This document shows, piece after piece, positions 28,734-38,599 of a stretch of 64,000 bases of DNA. Within the stretch, counting starts at the first letter, position 1. Each line of letters begins with the position of its first letter. The notes beneath the pieces are model-generated. The model searched no databases. It saw nothing but the letters and a program-made list of their open reading frames with translations, and was not told the origin of the DNA. The DNA lies in NCBI RefSeq assembly GCF_025244845.1, contig NZ_CP104264.1, positions 992,001 through 1,056,000 on the forward strand. Direction: 5' to 3'. The translations under genes and the position numbers were made by a program. Origin of the DNA: Arthrobacter sp. zg-Y1171. Its GTDB lineage: Bacteria; Actinomycetota; Actinomycetes; Actinomycetales; Micrococcaceae.

Positions 28734-29591
28734 ATGAGCATCCCCAACAGCACCCCGGAAACGGCGTCCCGGTCCCTCGCCGGACGCACCATCCTGATGT
28801 CCGGCGGAAGCCGCGGCATCGGCCTCGCCATTGCCCTGCGCGCAGCAGCGGACGGCGCCAACATCGCCATGCTCGCCAAAACGGCGGAGCCGCACCCGAA
28901 GCTCGAAGGTACCGTCTACACGGCCGCCGAACAGCTCGAAGCAGCCGGCGGCAAGGCCCTGCCGATCATCGGCGACGTGCGCCGCGACGAAGACGTTGCC
29001 CGCGCCGTCGAATCCACCATCGAGCAGTTCGGCGGGATCGACATTGTCCTGAACAATGCCTCTGCCATCGACCTTTCCGGCACCGACGCCGTGTCGATGA
29101 AGAGCTATGACCTGATGGCAGACATCAACACCCGCGGCACGTTTATGCTTTCCAAGTTCTCCCTGGACGCCCTGCGCCGGTCCGGCAACGGCCACATTCT
29201 CACCCTGTCCCCGCCCCTGAACCTGGATCCCAAGTGGGCCGGCGGCTACCTGGCGTACACCATGGCCAAGTACGGTATGTCCCTCACCACGCTCGGCCTG
29301 GCCGAGGAACTGAAGAACGACGGCGTGTCCGTGAACTCGCTCTGGCCGGTGACCGGCATTAACACCGCGGCCATCCGCAACATGCCCGGAGGGGACAAGC
29401 TTGCCGCGGCCTCCCGCAGCGCTGACATCATGGCGGACGCCGCACACGCGATCCTCACCCGTCCGAGCGGACAGTCCACCGGCAACTTCTACACCGACGA
29501 AGAGGTGCTGCGCGAGGAGGGAATCACGGATTTCAGCCGTTATGCTCCCGGAGTGCCCGCGGACAAGCTGATGCCGGACTTCTTCCTCTAA
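28734..29591 (+). CDS. HSDL2-like short-chain dehydrogenase/reductase
   Basis: 285-residue NAD(P)-dependent SDR. N-terminal cofactor motif [18 protein letters not shown], catalytic Ser in [14 protein letters not shown] and YTMAK for the catalytic Tyr/Lys. The LSPPLNL segment and the C-terminal [20 protein letters not shown] match the HSDL2/SDR-C2 branch, which acts on fatty-acyl or terpenoid substrates. ATG 28734 is preferred; a GTG at 28716 would allow a near-leaderless transcript from the TAACAT at 28701. A palindromic operator lies directly upstream; its place between accD and birA suits a lipid-related role. Confidence 0.87.
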   Translation: MSIPNSTPETASRSLAGRTILMSGGSRGIGLAIALRAAADGANIAMLAKTAEPHPKLEGTVYTAAEQLEAAGGKALPIIGDVRRDEDVARAVESTIEQFGGIDIVLNNASAIDLSGTDAVSMKSYDLMADINTRGTFMLSKFSLDALRRSGNGHILTLSPPLNLDPKWAGGYLAYTMAKYGMSLTTLGLAEELKNDGVSVNSLWPVTGINTAAIRNMPGGDKLAAASRSADIMADAAHAILTRPSGQSTGNFYTDEEVLREEGITDFSRYAPGVPADKLMPDFFL

Positions 29592-29650
29592 CCCGCGCTG
29601 CAGGGCCGGGCGCGAAGGGAATGTCGGGGCGCCCGCGTAAGATCGGAAGA

Positions 29651-30538
29651 ATGCAACTGCACTACTCCAGCATGGAAAGACCGGCCCTGGACCCCGGCCG
29701 CCTGAGGGCGGCACTGGTGGTACCCAACGGTCCCTTCGCTGCGCTGGAAGTGGTGGCGGAGACCGGATCCACCAATACGGATCTGGCGGACGCCGCACGG
29801 CTGCGCCCCTGGGAGGTCGCGGACCTGACCGTCCTGACCGCTGAGCTGCAGATGGCAGGCCGCGGCCGGATGGACCGCAGCTGGGTGGCTCCCGAGCGTT
29901 CCTCGCTGTTCGTCAGCGTACTGCTGCGTCCGGTGGGCCCGTCCGGACGCCCCCTGCCCACAACCTCCTATGGCTGGTTGTCGCTGCTGGCCGCCCTGGC
30001 CATGGCGGAAAGCGTGGCGGCGCGCACCGGCGTCGAAGCCCGGTTGAAATGGCCGAACGACGTCATGGTGGACGGGCGGAAACTCGCCGGCGTGCTGGCC
30101 CAGTTGGTTCCGGCATCCGACGGCGGCCCGCCGGCCGTGGTGGTCGGCGCCGGCCTGAACGTGAGCCTCACGGACGAAGACCTGCCCGTCCCCACCGCCA
30201 CCAGCCTGTTGATGGAGTATGCCTCCACTACGGACCGGAACGTCCTGCTGCAGGATTACCTGTTGGCGTTGGCAGCCCGGTACCGGTCCTTCTGCTCGGT
30301 GGACGGCGATCCGGAGGCAGTGCCTGCCGGATCCCGGGAGGCACTGCGGGACGAGGTCTCGGCACGCCTGGGCACCCTGGGCCGCGGCGTAAGCGCGCAG
30401 CTGCCCGGCGGCGGCGTCCTTACCGGCCGTGCCGTTGCCCTGGCGCCCACGGGTGCCCTCGTCATTGTCGACGACGCCGGCGCCACGCATACCGTCAGCG
30501 CGGCCGACGTCGTACACCTGCGCCCCGAGCAGCCGTGA
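29651..30538 (+). CDS. birA: biotin-[acetyl-CoA-carboxylase] ligase
   Basis: 295-residue ligase that activates biotin with ATP and attaches it to the lysine of the AccA-type subunit. Motifs: [26 protein letters not shown] (the biotinyl-AMP loop, GRGRxGRxW family), [21 protein letters not shown] and the C-terminal SH3-like [17 protein letters not shown]. There is no N-terminal helix-turn-helix, so this is a group I BirA without repressor function. ATG 29651 has GGAAGA immediately upstream. It begins the plus-strand run birA-PH protein-cyclase. Confidence 0.92.
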   Translation: MQLHYSSMERPALDPGRLRAALVVPNGPFAALEVVAETGSTNTDLADAARLRPWEVADLTVLTAELQMAGRGRMDRSWVAPERSSLFVSVLLRPVGPSGRPLPTTSYGWLSLLAALAMAESVAARTGVEARLKWPNDVMVDGRKLAGVLAQLVPASDGGPPAVVVGAGLNVSLTDEDLPVPTATSLLMEYASTTDRNVLLQDYLLALAARYRSFCSVDGDPEAVPAGSREALRDEVSARLGTLGRGVSAQLPGGGVLTGRAVALAPTGALVIVDDAGATHTVSAADVVHLRPEQP

Positions 30539-30572
30539 GGGCTGAACCCACCCGCCTGCCGGGAGGCGACCC

Positions 30573-31142
30573 GTGCGCCTGAAACTCTCTCCCGGCGAGC
30601 ACATCATCGCCGCGGGCCGCCCGCACGCCCGTTCCCTGTGGAAACCACTGGTGCTTGCGGGAATCACCGGAGCCCTGGCCGGTTACGCCTTGGGCTGGCT
30701 AAGCCGGGACTCGCTGCCCGGACAACTGGCCGAATTCAGCCCCTACCTGCAGCCGGCGGTTGTGGTGCTGGCCGTGCTGCTGCTGGCCCGCTACGCCGTT
30801 CCGCCCGTGCTGCGCTGGCTGGCCGGACGCATCATCCTCACCGACCGGAGGCTGATCCAGCGGCAGGGAGTGCTGATGCGCCGCGAGCACGAAATTGCCC
30901 TTGCCGCCATTTACCAGCTGGAAATCCGGCAGTCCGTGACGGACCGGATGCAGCGCAGCGGCACCCTCATCCTCGACCTGGGGCATGGGCGGATTATGCA
31001 GTATCCGGCGGTGCCGGAGGTGCACCGTTTCCGCGCCATGGTGGTCTCCGCCATCGGTCAGCTGCCGCTGACTGCCATGTTTGATGGTGTAGATATGGAA
31101 ACAGACGGGGAATACGACTACGAAGGGAGGGACGATGACTGA
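30573..31142 (+). CDS. PH (bPH2)-domain membrane protein
   Basis: 189 residues. Two hydrophobic spans (about residues 28-46 and 61-80) precede a bacterial PH domain with ILTDRRLIQRQGVLMRREHEIALAAIYQLEIRQS and LILDLGHGR. The start GTG has GGGAGG six bases before it. The acidic end (GEYDYEGRDDD) overlaps the start of the cyclase gene by eight bases, so the two are coupled and this membrane protein may position or regulate the cyclase. Function otherwise unknown. Confidence 0.8.
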   Translation: MRLKLSPGEHIIAAGRPHARSLWKPLVLAGITGALAGYALGWLSRDSLPGQLAEFSPYLQPAVVVLAVLLLARYAVPPVLRWLAGRIILTDRRLIQRQGVLMRREHEIALAAIYQLEIRQSVTDRMQRSGTLILDLGHGRIMQYPAVPEVHRFRAMVVSAIGQLPLTAMFDGVDMETDGEYDYEGRDDD

Positions 31143-32283
31143 TACCGGCCACGGCGAGCTCGGTTCCGCGAGCCACCCCGAACCAACGACCCCGCCCGTG
31201 CAGCCCGTTCCGGTGCCCCGTCCCGACTACACCCATGCCAGTACCGGCACCGAGATCGACCGGGAGGACGTGCGCAAGCTTGAGGCGCAGCTGCTCGGCG
31301 GCCCGCGTACGCTTCGCCGCCGTGAAGCCGCCGCCGAAGCGGGCGTGTCCCTGCTTTCCGCGCGCAAGCTCTGGCGGGCCATGGGTTTCCCCAACCTTGA
31401 CGACGACGCCGTCTTCTTCACCGAACAGGACCGCGAGGCCCTGAGCACCGTGATCGAACTGGTGCGCGACGAGCAGCTCACCGAGGATGCAGCCATCTCG
31501 ATCATGCGGTCCATCGGCCAGATGACGGACCGAATGGTGGTCTGGCAGGTCGAAGCGCTGGTGGAGGAAATGGTGGTCCGCCGCGGTATCACCGACGCCG
31601 AAGCCCGCAAGCGGCTGGTCGAGGCTCTTCCCGGCCTGATCGAGCCGCTCGAAAAGACCCTCGTTTACGCCTGGAAACGCCAGCTCAACGCGGCCGTCCA
31701 ACGCCTGGCCCTGCGTGCCGAGGCAGGCCTGGCCAGCCACGACGACGCCGCCTCCGATGACGCGCCGCTGCCGTTGGCGCGCGCCGTCGGTTTTGCCGAC
31801 CTCGTCTCCTACACCAGCCTTTCCCGGCAAATGAACGAGAAGACCCTGGCCCAGATGGTGCAGCGTTTCGAGCACAAGTGCGCAGAGATCATCTCGGTGG
31901 GCGGCGGACGGCTGGTGAAGACCATCGGTGACGAAGTCCTCTTCAACGCCGAGAGCCCGGAGGCCGGAGCGGAGATTTCGCTGGCGCTGGCGAAGGCCTT
32001 TACCGAGGACGATCTGCTGCCCTCTGCCCGGGTGTCCCTGGTCTGGGGCCGGGTGCTTTCCCGGCTTGGCGATATCTACGGACCCACCGTCAACCTTGCT
32101 TCCCGGCTCACCTCCCTGGCCGAACCCGGTACGGTCCTTACCGATGCCTCCACTGCCGCGGCGCTGAAGGACAACCCCAAATTCGTGCTCATCCCGCACC
32201 AGCCGCGCAACGTGCGCGGGTTCGGTGAAATCCATCCGGTGACCCTGGCCCGGGGGACCGGATCCGGCCTCGTGCTGGACTAG
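31135..32283 (+). CDS. class III adenylate/guanylate cyclase with regulatory domain
   Basis: 382 residues, soluble. The N-terminal 60-200 region (RREAAAEAGVSLLSARKLWRAMGFPNLDDDAVFF ... DREALSTVIELV) is the helical adenylate-cyclase regulatory domain known from pH-sensing enzymes such as Rv1264. The catalytic domain (about 220-375) keeps the metal aspartates (GFADL and KTIGDEV), the purine-selecting lysine in VKTIGDE, and GDIYGPTVNLASRL with the transition-state Asn and Arg. It should therefore be active, most likely making cAMP. It overlaps the PH-domain gene; the T7SS operon starts 158 bases downstream. Confidence 0.9.
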   Translation: MTDTGHGELGSASHPEPTTPPVQPVPVPRPDYTHASTGTEIDREDVRKLEAQLLGGPRTLRRREAAAEAGVSLLSARKLWRAMGFPNLDDDAVFFTEQDREALSTVIELVRDEQLTEDAAISIMRSIGQMTDRMVVWQVEALVEEMVVRRGITDAEARKRLVEALPGLIEPLEKTLVYAWKRQLNAAVQRLALRAEAGLASHDDAASDDAPLPLARAVGFADLVSYTSLSRQMNEKTLAQMVQRFEHKCAEIISVGGGRLVKTIGDEVLFNAESPEAGAEISLALAKAFTEDDLLPSARVSLVWGRVLSRLGDIYGPTVNLASRLTSLAEPGTVLTDASTAAALKDNPKFVLIPHQPRNVRGFGEIHPVTLARGTGSGLVLD

Positions 32284-32317
32284 CGGACCCTCCGGCCCCT
32301 CGGCTTTGCGGGGCTGC

Positions 32318-32335
32318 GGGTGAGGTAGCTCACCC
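32318..32335. repeat. inverted repeat between cyclase and T7SS operon
   Basis: GGGTGAG and CTCACCC, seven perfect pairs with a GTAG loop, 35 bases after the cyclase stop and 107 bases before the Ig-like protein start. No T-tract, so it could be an operator for the T7SS operon or an RNA hairpin in its leader. Confidence 0.4.
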
Positions 32336-32441
32336 ACCCCTGGGATTTGTGCAACACTATGCGGTGGAACTGCTGTGTCCGCCGCGTTGTCCCCGGTGGA
32401 GCCACGGTTCCGGTGCAGGTTCATAACCAGGGGGAAACATC

Positions 32442-35400
32442 GTGGCAGTGCTCGGGGGAAAAGCACGTCTGCTTAGCCGTAGGCGGCGGAAAGCAGTCTC
32501 GGTAGGGTCGGCTGTCGCCGTGACCACGGCGTTGGTCACCGGCGCATTGCTTTATCCCGGCTTTGCCAGTGCCGACGTGGACCTGAACGACGGCGGTGTC
32601 TGGGTCACCAACCGGACCCAGGGCATGGTCGGCCACCTGAACTACCCCTCAAAGCTTCTGGACGGCGGCTACACCGCCAACAGCGACAATTTTGATGTCC
32701 TGCAGAACGCCGGCACCGTCTTCAACCTCAACACCGACCAGTCCAAGATCAGCCCCGTGGACGTGGCCAACGTGGTCCGCGGTGCGGAAGTCCAGCTTCC
32801 CGGTACGGCCGCTTTCTCTTTCGGCACCGAGACCGTGGCGGTCACCGACCCGGCACAGGGCAGGGTGTGGATTACCCCTGTCAGCGAGATGGGTTTCTTC
32901 AGCGACGGGGAAACCGAGCCCGTACTGGAAGGGAACCCCGGGGTGCTTGCCGCGGTTTCCGCCGGTGACCACGTGCTGGTGGCAGCACCGGAAGACGGCA
33001 TGCTCTACACCTTCGAGAAGGATGAAGACGGCGGGTACAGCGAACCCGAGGAGCAGGAAGCCCCGGCGCTGAAGGACTTCAAGGACGCGCAGATCGCCGC
33101 CGTCGGAAACCAGGCCGTGGTCCTGAACACGGAGACCGAAACGCTGCTGCTGCCCAACGGTGACACGGTCGGCATTCCTGGCTCCAAGAACGCCAAACTC
33201 CAGCAGAGCGGGCCGGCGAGCGACTTCGTGGCCATAGCCACGGAGGAAGCACTTATCCTGCAGCCGCTCGACGGCGGAGATCCGGAAGTCACGGACATCG
33301 ACGCCGGCGGCGGGGCCGCCGCGCCGGTGAAGCTGGGGGACTGCGTATACGCAGCCTGGGCGGGAGCCGGAACCCACGTGCGGAACTGTGGCAACGATGC
33401 CGAAGACGCCCGCGAAGACATCCCCGACCTCACCGCCTCCTCCGAACTGGTGTTCCGGGTCAACCGGGACGTGGTGGTGCTCAACGATGTCAACGGCGGT
33501 GACGTCTGGCTGGTGCTCGAAAACATGCAGCTGGTGGATAACTGGGGAGACATCATTCCGCCCCAGCAGGATTCGAGTGACGACGAGGAAGAGTCGGCCA
33601 GCGAAAACCCGGTGAACACCCTGCCCGACCGCACCACTGAAAACCGTCCGCCTGCGGCCGCTGATGACCAGCTTGGCGCCCGGGCCGGACGCACCACCAT
33701 CCTCCAGGTGCTGGACAATGACAGCGACCCCGACGGGGACCTCCTGACCGCTTCGGTGGTCGGCGGCCAGCCCCTGGTCGGTTCGGTGCAGCCCATCTAC
33801 AACGGTGCCGCCCTGCAGATTGTCATTCCCTCCGGCACACCGGCCGGAACCGGCAGCTTCACCTACGAGATCACTGACGGCCGGGGCGGCACGGACACGG
33901 CCACCGTGACGGTCACGGTACCCGGCGCGGGAACCAACACCCCGCCTGAGCCGCGCCGCAGCACAAAGATCCTGCTGGAACAGGGGAAATCCGTCAGCCA
34001 GAACATCCTCAACGACTGGAAAGACGCTGACGGGGACGACCTGGTCCTGACCGATGCCCAAATGACGGAAGACGGCGACCAGGTCCACCCGAACTCGGAC
34101 GGCTTGCTGGATTTCCGGGACGTCGGCAAGACCCAGGGGATCAAGGAAGTGCCGATCACGGTGTCGGACGGCACTGACGAGGTGGAAGGCATCGTGACGT
34201 TCGACGTCCGCCCCACCGGTGTCCTGCCTCCGGTGGTGAACTTCGACCACTTCACCGCCACGGTGGACCAGCACATCCAGATGTTCCCGTTGAAGAATGA
34301 CTTGGACCCGGCCGGCGGCCAGCTTTCGCTGGCCAAGGCGGAGGGGGAGAACGGCCTGGCGCTGACGCCGGACTATCAAACGGGTTCCATTGGCTTCCTG
34401 CCCACGGAGCCGGGGACTTACTACATCGAGTACCTGGTCACGAACGGTCCGCAAAGCGCCAGCGGCCTGATCCGCGTTGATGCACAGCCTGCGGGCCGGC
34501 AGGGAGCTCCGGTGGCCGTGCGCGACGTCGCCCTGCTTCCCAGCGGCGGCAGCGTGCTTGTGGACGTGCTTGGCAACGATACGGACCCGGCCGGCGGCCT
34601 GCTGGTTGTCCAGTCCGTCACCTCTGCACTTGAAACGCCCGTGAACGTGGCTGTCCTGGACCGCAACCTCCTGCAGATCCATGACGTGCGGGGGCTGGAC
34701 CGGCAGATGACGATCGAATATGCCGTCTCGAACGGAACGTCCACGGCAACGGGTGAAGTCAATGTCATCCCGGTTGACCGTCCTGAAACGGTGCTGCCCC
34801 CGGTCACCGGTCCCGACGAAGCGGTGGTCCGGGTGGGGGACGTGGTGACCATCCCGGTGCTGGACAATGATTCCTCGCCGGTGGGAGAGAAGCTGACGCT
34901 GAATCCGGTACTTCCGCAGTCGGTGGATCCGGCCGACGGACAAATGTTCGTTTCGGAGGACAAACTGCGCTTCGTGGCGGGCCAGACTGCGAAGACCGTG
35001 TACGCCATCTATGAGGTCTCAGACGAGTCCGGGCAGAAAAACTCGGCCCAGGTCCGCATCAACATCCGACCCCGCGACGACGAGAAAAACACACCCCCCA
35101 TCCCGCAGAACGTGGAAGGGCGGGTGGTCGCAGGCGCCACGGTGCGCATCCCGATTCCGCTGGACGGGTTGGACTCGGACGGCGATTCCGTGGTCCTGAA
35201 CGGTATTGGTTCCGCACCGACCCTGGGAGCGGCGCTCGCGGGTCCCAACTACATTGACTACACGGCCCTTGCCCAGTCGGCAGGAACGGACACCTTCACC
35301 TATACGGTGCGTGACCGTCTGGGCCTGGAGAACACCGGCACGGTGCAGGTTGGTATCGCCCCGGCGGCCGAGGCCAACCAGAGACCGGTGGCCGTTGATG

Positions 35401-38400
35401 ACGTCGTGGCGCTGCGGCCGGGCCGCGCCCATGCCATGTCCGTGCTTCGAAACGATTCGGATCCGGACGGGGACCCGGTTTCCCTTAACGTAGCGGCCAT
35501 AACAAGCAGTCATCCGGCACTGGAAACCCGCGGAGATCCGCCGAGGCTGCTGTTCTCCGCCCCGGAGACACCGGGGGTTTACAGCATCAGCTATGGACTC
35601 AAGGACAACCGCGGGGCGTCGACAACCGGCAATGTGACCGTGACGTCGGACGAGAATGCCCCGCTGCTGCCGCCGCTCTCGCGTGATGATCTGGTGGACG
35701 TCAGCGAGATCCGTGACCAGAGCTTCGTGGAAGTTCCCGTACTGGAAAACGACGAGGATCCTGACGGGCTTGCCACGGAGATGGAAGTGCGGATCCTCGG
35801 GGACCATCCGGGCGCGTCCGTCTCCGGCGACGGCGTCGTCCGGGTCGACTTGGCAACCGAGGCACAGATCGTCCCGTACACGGCGGTGGACCAGGACGGC
35901 GGAACATCGAGCGCCATCATCTGGGTACCCGGCCTGGGCACCCAATATCCCATGCTGCGGCAGGGCGAGCCGCTGGAAGTGCGCGCCGGAAGCACCCTGG
36001 ACCTTAACCTCAAGAGTCTGGTAACCGTGCGGGACGGGCATACTCCGCGCGTCACCACGGCCGAACGCATCAAGGCCATCGGTACCAAGGACGGCGGGGT
36101 CCGGATCATCAGTCCGACCGTCCTTCGTTATGCTCCCCATCCGGATTATTCGGGGCTCGGTTCGGTCACCTTCGAGGTAACCGACGGCGTGAGCGCGGAG
36201 GATCCGGAGGGTTTGAAGGCCACCTTGACCGTGTTGGTGAACGTTATTCCGCTGCCGGCCCAGAACTTCCCGCCCACCATCAGCTCGGGCTCCCTGGAAA
36301 CCGCAAAGGGGGAAGCCCCGTCCGTGCTGGACCTGGCTTCCCTGGCCTCCGACCCGAACCCGGAGGACGCAGGCCGGCTCCGGTTCCGCCTGGAAGGGTC
36401 GGTGCCGCTGGGCTTCGACGCGAAGCTGGACGGAAGCCTCCTTGAGGTAAGCGCACGCGATGACGCCGCCGTCGGCACACTGGGTGAGCTCTCGGTGTCG
36501 GTGACGGACGGCCGCGGGGACCTGGTCATCGGGCGGGTGGACCTCATCGTCCTGGCCTCGAACCGCCCACTTCCCGTCGCCAACGACGACATTGTTCCGG
36601 ATGCGGTCCAGGGCCGTGCCGTCACGGTTCCGGTCCTGGCCAACGACGTCAATCCCTTCGACGACAAGCCGCTCGAACTGGTCGACGTGGCAGCGGACGG
36701 AAACGGAACCGCTGTGCGCCAGGGGGACTCCGTTGTGGTCACGCCGGGGGCCGACTTCGTGGGCAACATGACCGTCCGCTACACAATCAGGGACCGCACC
36801 GGCGAACCCGGGCGTAACGCCGTCGGACAGATTCGCCTGACGGTGCAGGGGAAACCCGCGGCGCCCTCCACTCCGGTGATTGAGTCCACCCGCAGCCGGA
36901 CCGTGGTGCTGGCCTGGAATCCGCCGGCGGCCAACGGGTCACCCATTACCGGGTACACCGTGACTGCGGCAAACGGTTTCAGCCAGGCCTGCCCGGCCAC
37001 CACCTGCACGTTGACCGGACTGACCAACAACGTTGAGTACGTCTTCCGGGTCACGGCGACCAACGCTAACGGCACCTCCGCGCCGTCGCCCACGTCTGCA
37101 GTGGCCAGGCCCGATACGCAGCCGGGCCGCCCGGCACCGCCCGGCCTGGTCTACGGCGACAAGGAGCTTACGGTGAACTGGGTGGCGCCGCCCAACGAGG
37201 GTTCACCCATCACCGGTTACGACCTCCAGATTTCCCCGGCGCCGCCCAACGGGGTCTCGCAGAAGTCCGCTCCGGCGGCAGGGGGCTCGATCACGTGGGG
37301 TTCCCTCGAGAACGGGACCAGCTACCGCGTCCGCATCCAGGCGCGCAATCTGGCCCCCGACCCGTCGGAATGGAGCGAGTATTCCGTCCCGGAAACCCCC
37401 AACGGGCTGCCGGGTGCCCCGGGCATACCGAACACTATTACCGCCCAGCCGGTGGGCACCGAATCGCAGCTCAAAATCGGCTGGGAGGCAGCACCGAACA
37501 ACGGCGCTCCGATCGACAAGTATGAGGTGCTGGTCTTCCAGAACGGCACGCAGGTGGGAACCTTCCCCGGCACGGCCGAGACGGGCACCACCATCACGGT
37601 GTCCAACTCGGAAGAGGATTACTCCTATGCAGTGCGCGCCCACAACCGTTCCGGCTGGGGCGAAACCGGACCCATGTCGGCGCCGCGCCGGGCACGGGGT
37701 AATCCGGAGCCCCCGCAGCCTCCCACGCTGGTTGCCGACAACACGTCCAAGGCCGGCGGAGCGGTAAAGATAACCTTCACCGAGCTCAGCAAGGAGCAGC
37801 GGAACGGTGCCAAGGCGGGCGAGATTGTCTATTACGCGTACTTCAGCAACGGCACTACCGTCCCGGTGACGAACGGCCAGGTCCTGTACGGCTTCACCAA
37901 CGGTAACGCCATTACGGCCTCGCTCACGGCCTCCGTCAGCTTTGACGGAGCTAGGTATGAGAGTCCGCAAAGCGCCGCGGCGGCAGAGGTGAAACCCTAC
38001 GGCGCGGCGGGTAAACCCGTTCTCGGCGGGACCGATGGTAATCCCCAGAGCATCCATGCGGTTGCGACCTGGCAGCCGCCGGACCCCAGCGTCCACGACA
38101 CCCGTGAGGTCTGGATCAAGGTCAATGACGAGCCGTTCACCCAATATGGGCTTTCAGGCCAGCTCGAGCTGGGCAACGTGCTTGAGCAGACGATCAAGGT
38201 GGAGGCCTACTCTGTGAACTCCCTTGGGACCAAGAGCGAGGTATCGGTCAGGGAGTACAAGACGGGTATCCCGTTCAAGGGCACGGTGAACAAGCTGACG
38301 TGCTGGAGCCACCCCCTGGGGCCGGTGAAACCTGTGGGCGAGTACTGCGTCACAGGCGCCCCTGCAATCGATGCGAAAGTACAGGCCACCTGTAAATGGG

Positions 38401-38537
38401 TCGGGAATAAGGACACCTGGCTTTACATTCCCAAGGGCGGCTTCTACGAGATGAGGTACCTGAATTCCAACGACGTTACCCACGCGGAAGGGCCCAATCT
38501 CGCCGCACTGCCCATGTGCACCGGCAACGAAGACTGA
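32442..38537 (+). CDS. giant Ig-like/fibronectin type III surface protein of the T7SS locus
   Basis: 2031 residues. Basic N-terminus and one hydrophobic signal/anchor (about 17-42, ending FASA), then a beta-propeller-like region (about 60-330), an acidic linker, about 11 cadherin/VCBS-type Ig-like repeats (400-1470) each with a signature close to VLxNDSDPDGD and spaced 85-100 residues, three fibronectin type III domains (about 1471-1750) and a C-terminal domain with four Cys. The DxDxDG-like loops should bind Ca2+. It is the first gene of the kinase/phosphatase/FHA operon. GTG 32442 has AGGGGGAAAC upstream. Likely exported and exposed; whether it is a secretion component, a substrate or an adhesin is open. 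Confidence 0.85.
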   Translation: MAVLGGKARLLSRRRRKAVSVGSAVAVTTALVTGALLYPGFASADVDLNDGGVWVTNRTQGMVGHLNYPSKLLDGGYTANSDNFDVLQNAGTVFNLNTDQSKISPVDVANVVRGAEVQLPGTAAFSFGTETVAVTDPAQGRVWITPVSEMGFFSDGETEPVLEGNPGVLAAVSAGDHVLVAAPEDGMLYTFEKDEDGGYSEPEEQEAPALKDFKDAQIAAVGNQAVVLNTETETLLLPNGDTVGIPGSKNAKLQQSGPASDFVAIATEEALILQPLDGGDPEVTDIDAGGGAAAPVKLGDCVYAAWAGAGTHVRNCGNDAEDAREDIPDLTASSELVFRVNRDVVVLNDVNGGDVWLVLENMQLVDNWGDIIPPQQDSSDDEEESASENPVNTLPDRTTENRPPAAADDQLGARAGRTTILQVLDNDSDPDGDLLTASVVGGQPLVGSVQPIYNGAALQIVIPSGTPAGTGSFTYEITDGRGGTDTATVTVTVPGAGTNTPPEPRRSTKILLEQGKSVSQNILNDWKDADGDDLVLTDAQMTEDGDQVHPNSDGLLDFRDVGKTQGIKEVPITVSDGTDEVEGIVTFDVRPTGVLPPVVNFDHFTATVDQHIQMFPLKNDLDPAGGQLSLAKAEGENGLALTPDYQTGSIGFLPTEPGTYYIEYLVTNGPQSASGLIRVDAQPAGRQGAPVAVRDVALLPSGGSVLVDVLGNDTDPAGGLLVVQSVTSALETPVNVAVLDRNLLQIHDVRGLDRQMTIEYAVSNGTSTATGEVNVIPVDRPETVLPPVTGPDEAVVRVGDVVTIPVLDNDSSPVGEKLTLNPVLPQSVDPADGQMFVSEDKLRFVAGQTAKTVYAIYEVSDESGQKNSAQVRINIRPRDDEKNTPPIPQNVEGRVVAGATVRIPIPLDGLDSDGDSVVLNGIGSAPTLGAALAGPNYIDYTALAQSAGTDTFTYTVRDRLGLENTGTVQVGIAPAAEANQRPVAVDDVVALRPGRAHAMSVLRNDSDPDGDPVSLNVAAITSSHPALETRGDPPRLLFSAPETPGVYSISYGLKDNRGASTTGNVTVTSDENAPLLPPLSRDDLVDVSEIRDQSFVEVPVLENDEDPDGLATEMEVRILGDHPGASVSGDGVVRVDLATEAQIVPYTAVDQDGGTSSAIIWVPGLGTQYPMLRQGEPLEVRAGSTLDLNLKSLVTVRDGHTPRVTTAERIKAIGTKDGGVRIISPTVLRYAPHPDYSGLGSVTFEVTDGVSAEDPEGLKATLTVLVNVIPLPAQNFPPTISSGSLETAKGEAPSVLDLASLASDPNPEDAGRLRFRLEGSVPLGFDAKLDGSLLEVSARDDAAVGTLGELSVSVTDGRGDLVIGRVDLIVLASNRPLPVANDDIVPDAVQGRAVTVPVLANDVNPFDDKPLELVDVAADGNGTAVRQGDSVVVTPGADFVGNMTVRYTIRDRTGEPGRNAVGQIRLTVQGKPAAPSTPVIESTRSRTVVLAWNPPAANGSPITGYTVTAANGFSQACPATTCTLTGLTNNVEYVFRVTATNANGTSAPSPTSAVARPDTQPGRPAPPGLVYGDKELTVNWVAPPNEGSPITGYDLQISPAPPNGVSQKSAPAAGGSITWGSLENGTSYRVRIQARNLAPDPSEWSEYSVPETPNGLPGAPGIPNTITAQPVGTESQLKIGWEAAPNNGAPIDKYEVLVFQNGTQVGTFPGTAETGTTITVSNSEEDYSYAVRAHNRSGWGETGPMSAPRRARGNPEPPQPPTLVADNTSKAGGAVKITFTELSKEQRNGAKAGEIVYYAYFSNGTTVPVTNGQVLYGFTNGNAITASLTASVSFDGARYESPQSAAAAEVKPYGAAGKPVLGGTDGNPQSIHAVATWQPPDPSVHDTREVWIKVNDEPFTQYGLSGQLELGNVLEQTIKVEAYSVNSLGTKSEVSVREYKTGIPFKGTVNKLTCWSHPLGPVKPVGEYCVTGAPAIDAKVQATCKWVGNKDTWLYIPKGGFYEMRYLNSNDVTHAEGPNLAALPMCTGNED

Positions 38538-38599
38538 CCTTGCCGCACCCGCCGAACACCAACCCGCCGAACACCGACTCGAGAACAACAACTGGAGAA

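Noticed and set aside
28476..29798. N-terminal extension of the accD frame to a 972-residue protein
   Set aside because: The extension runs antisense through the SDR gene; TTG 28475 with GGAGG gives the family-length protein.
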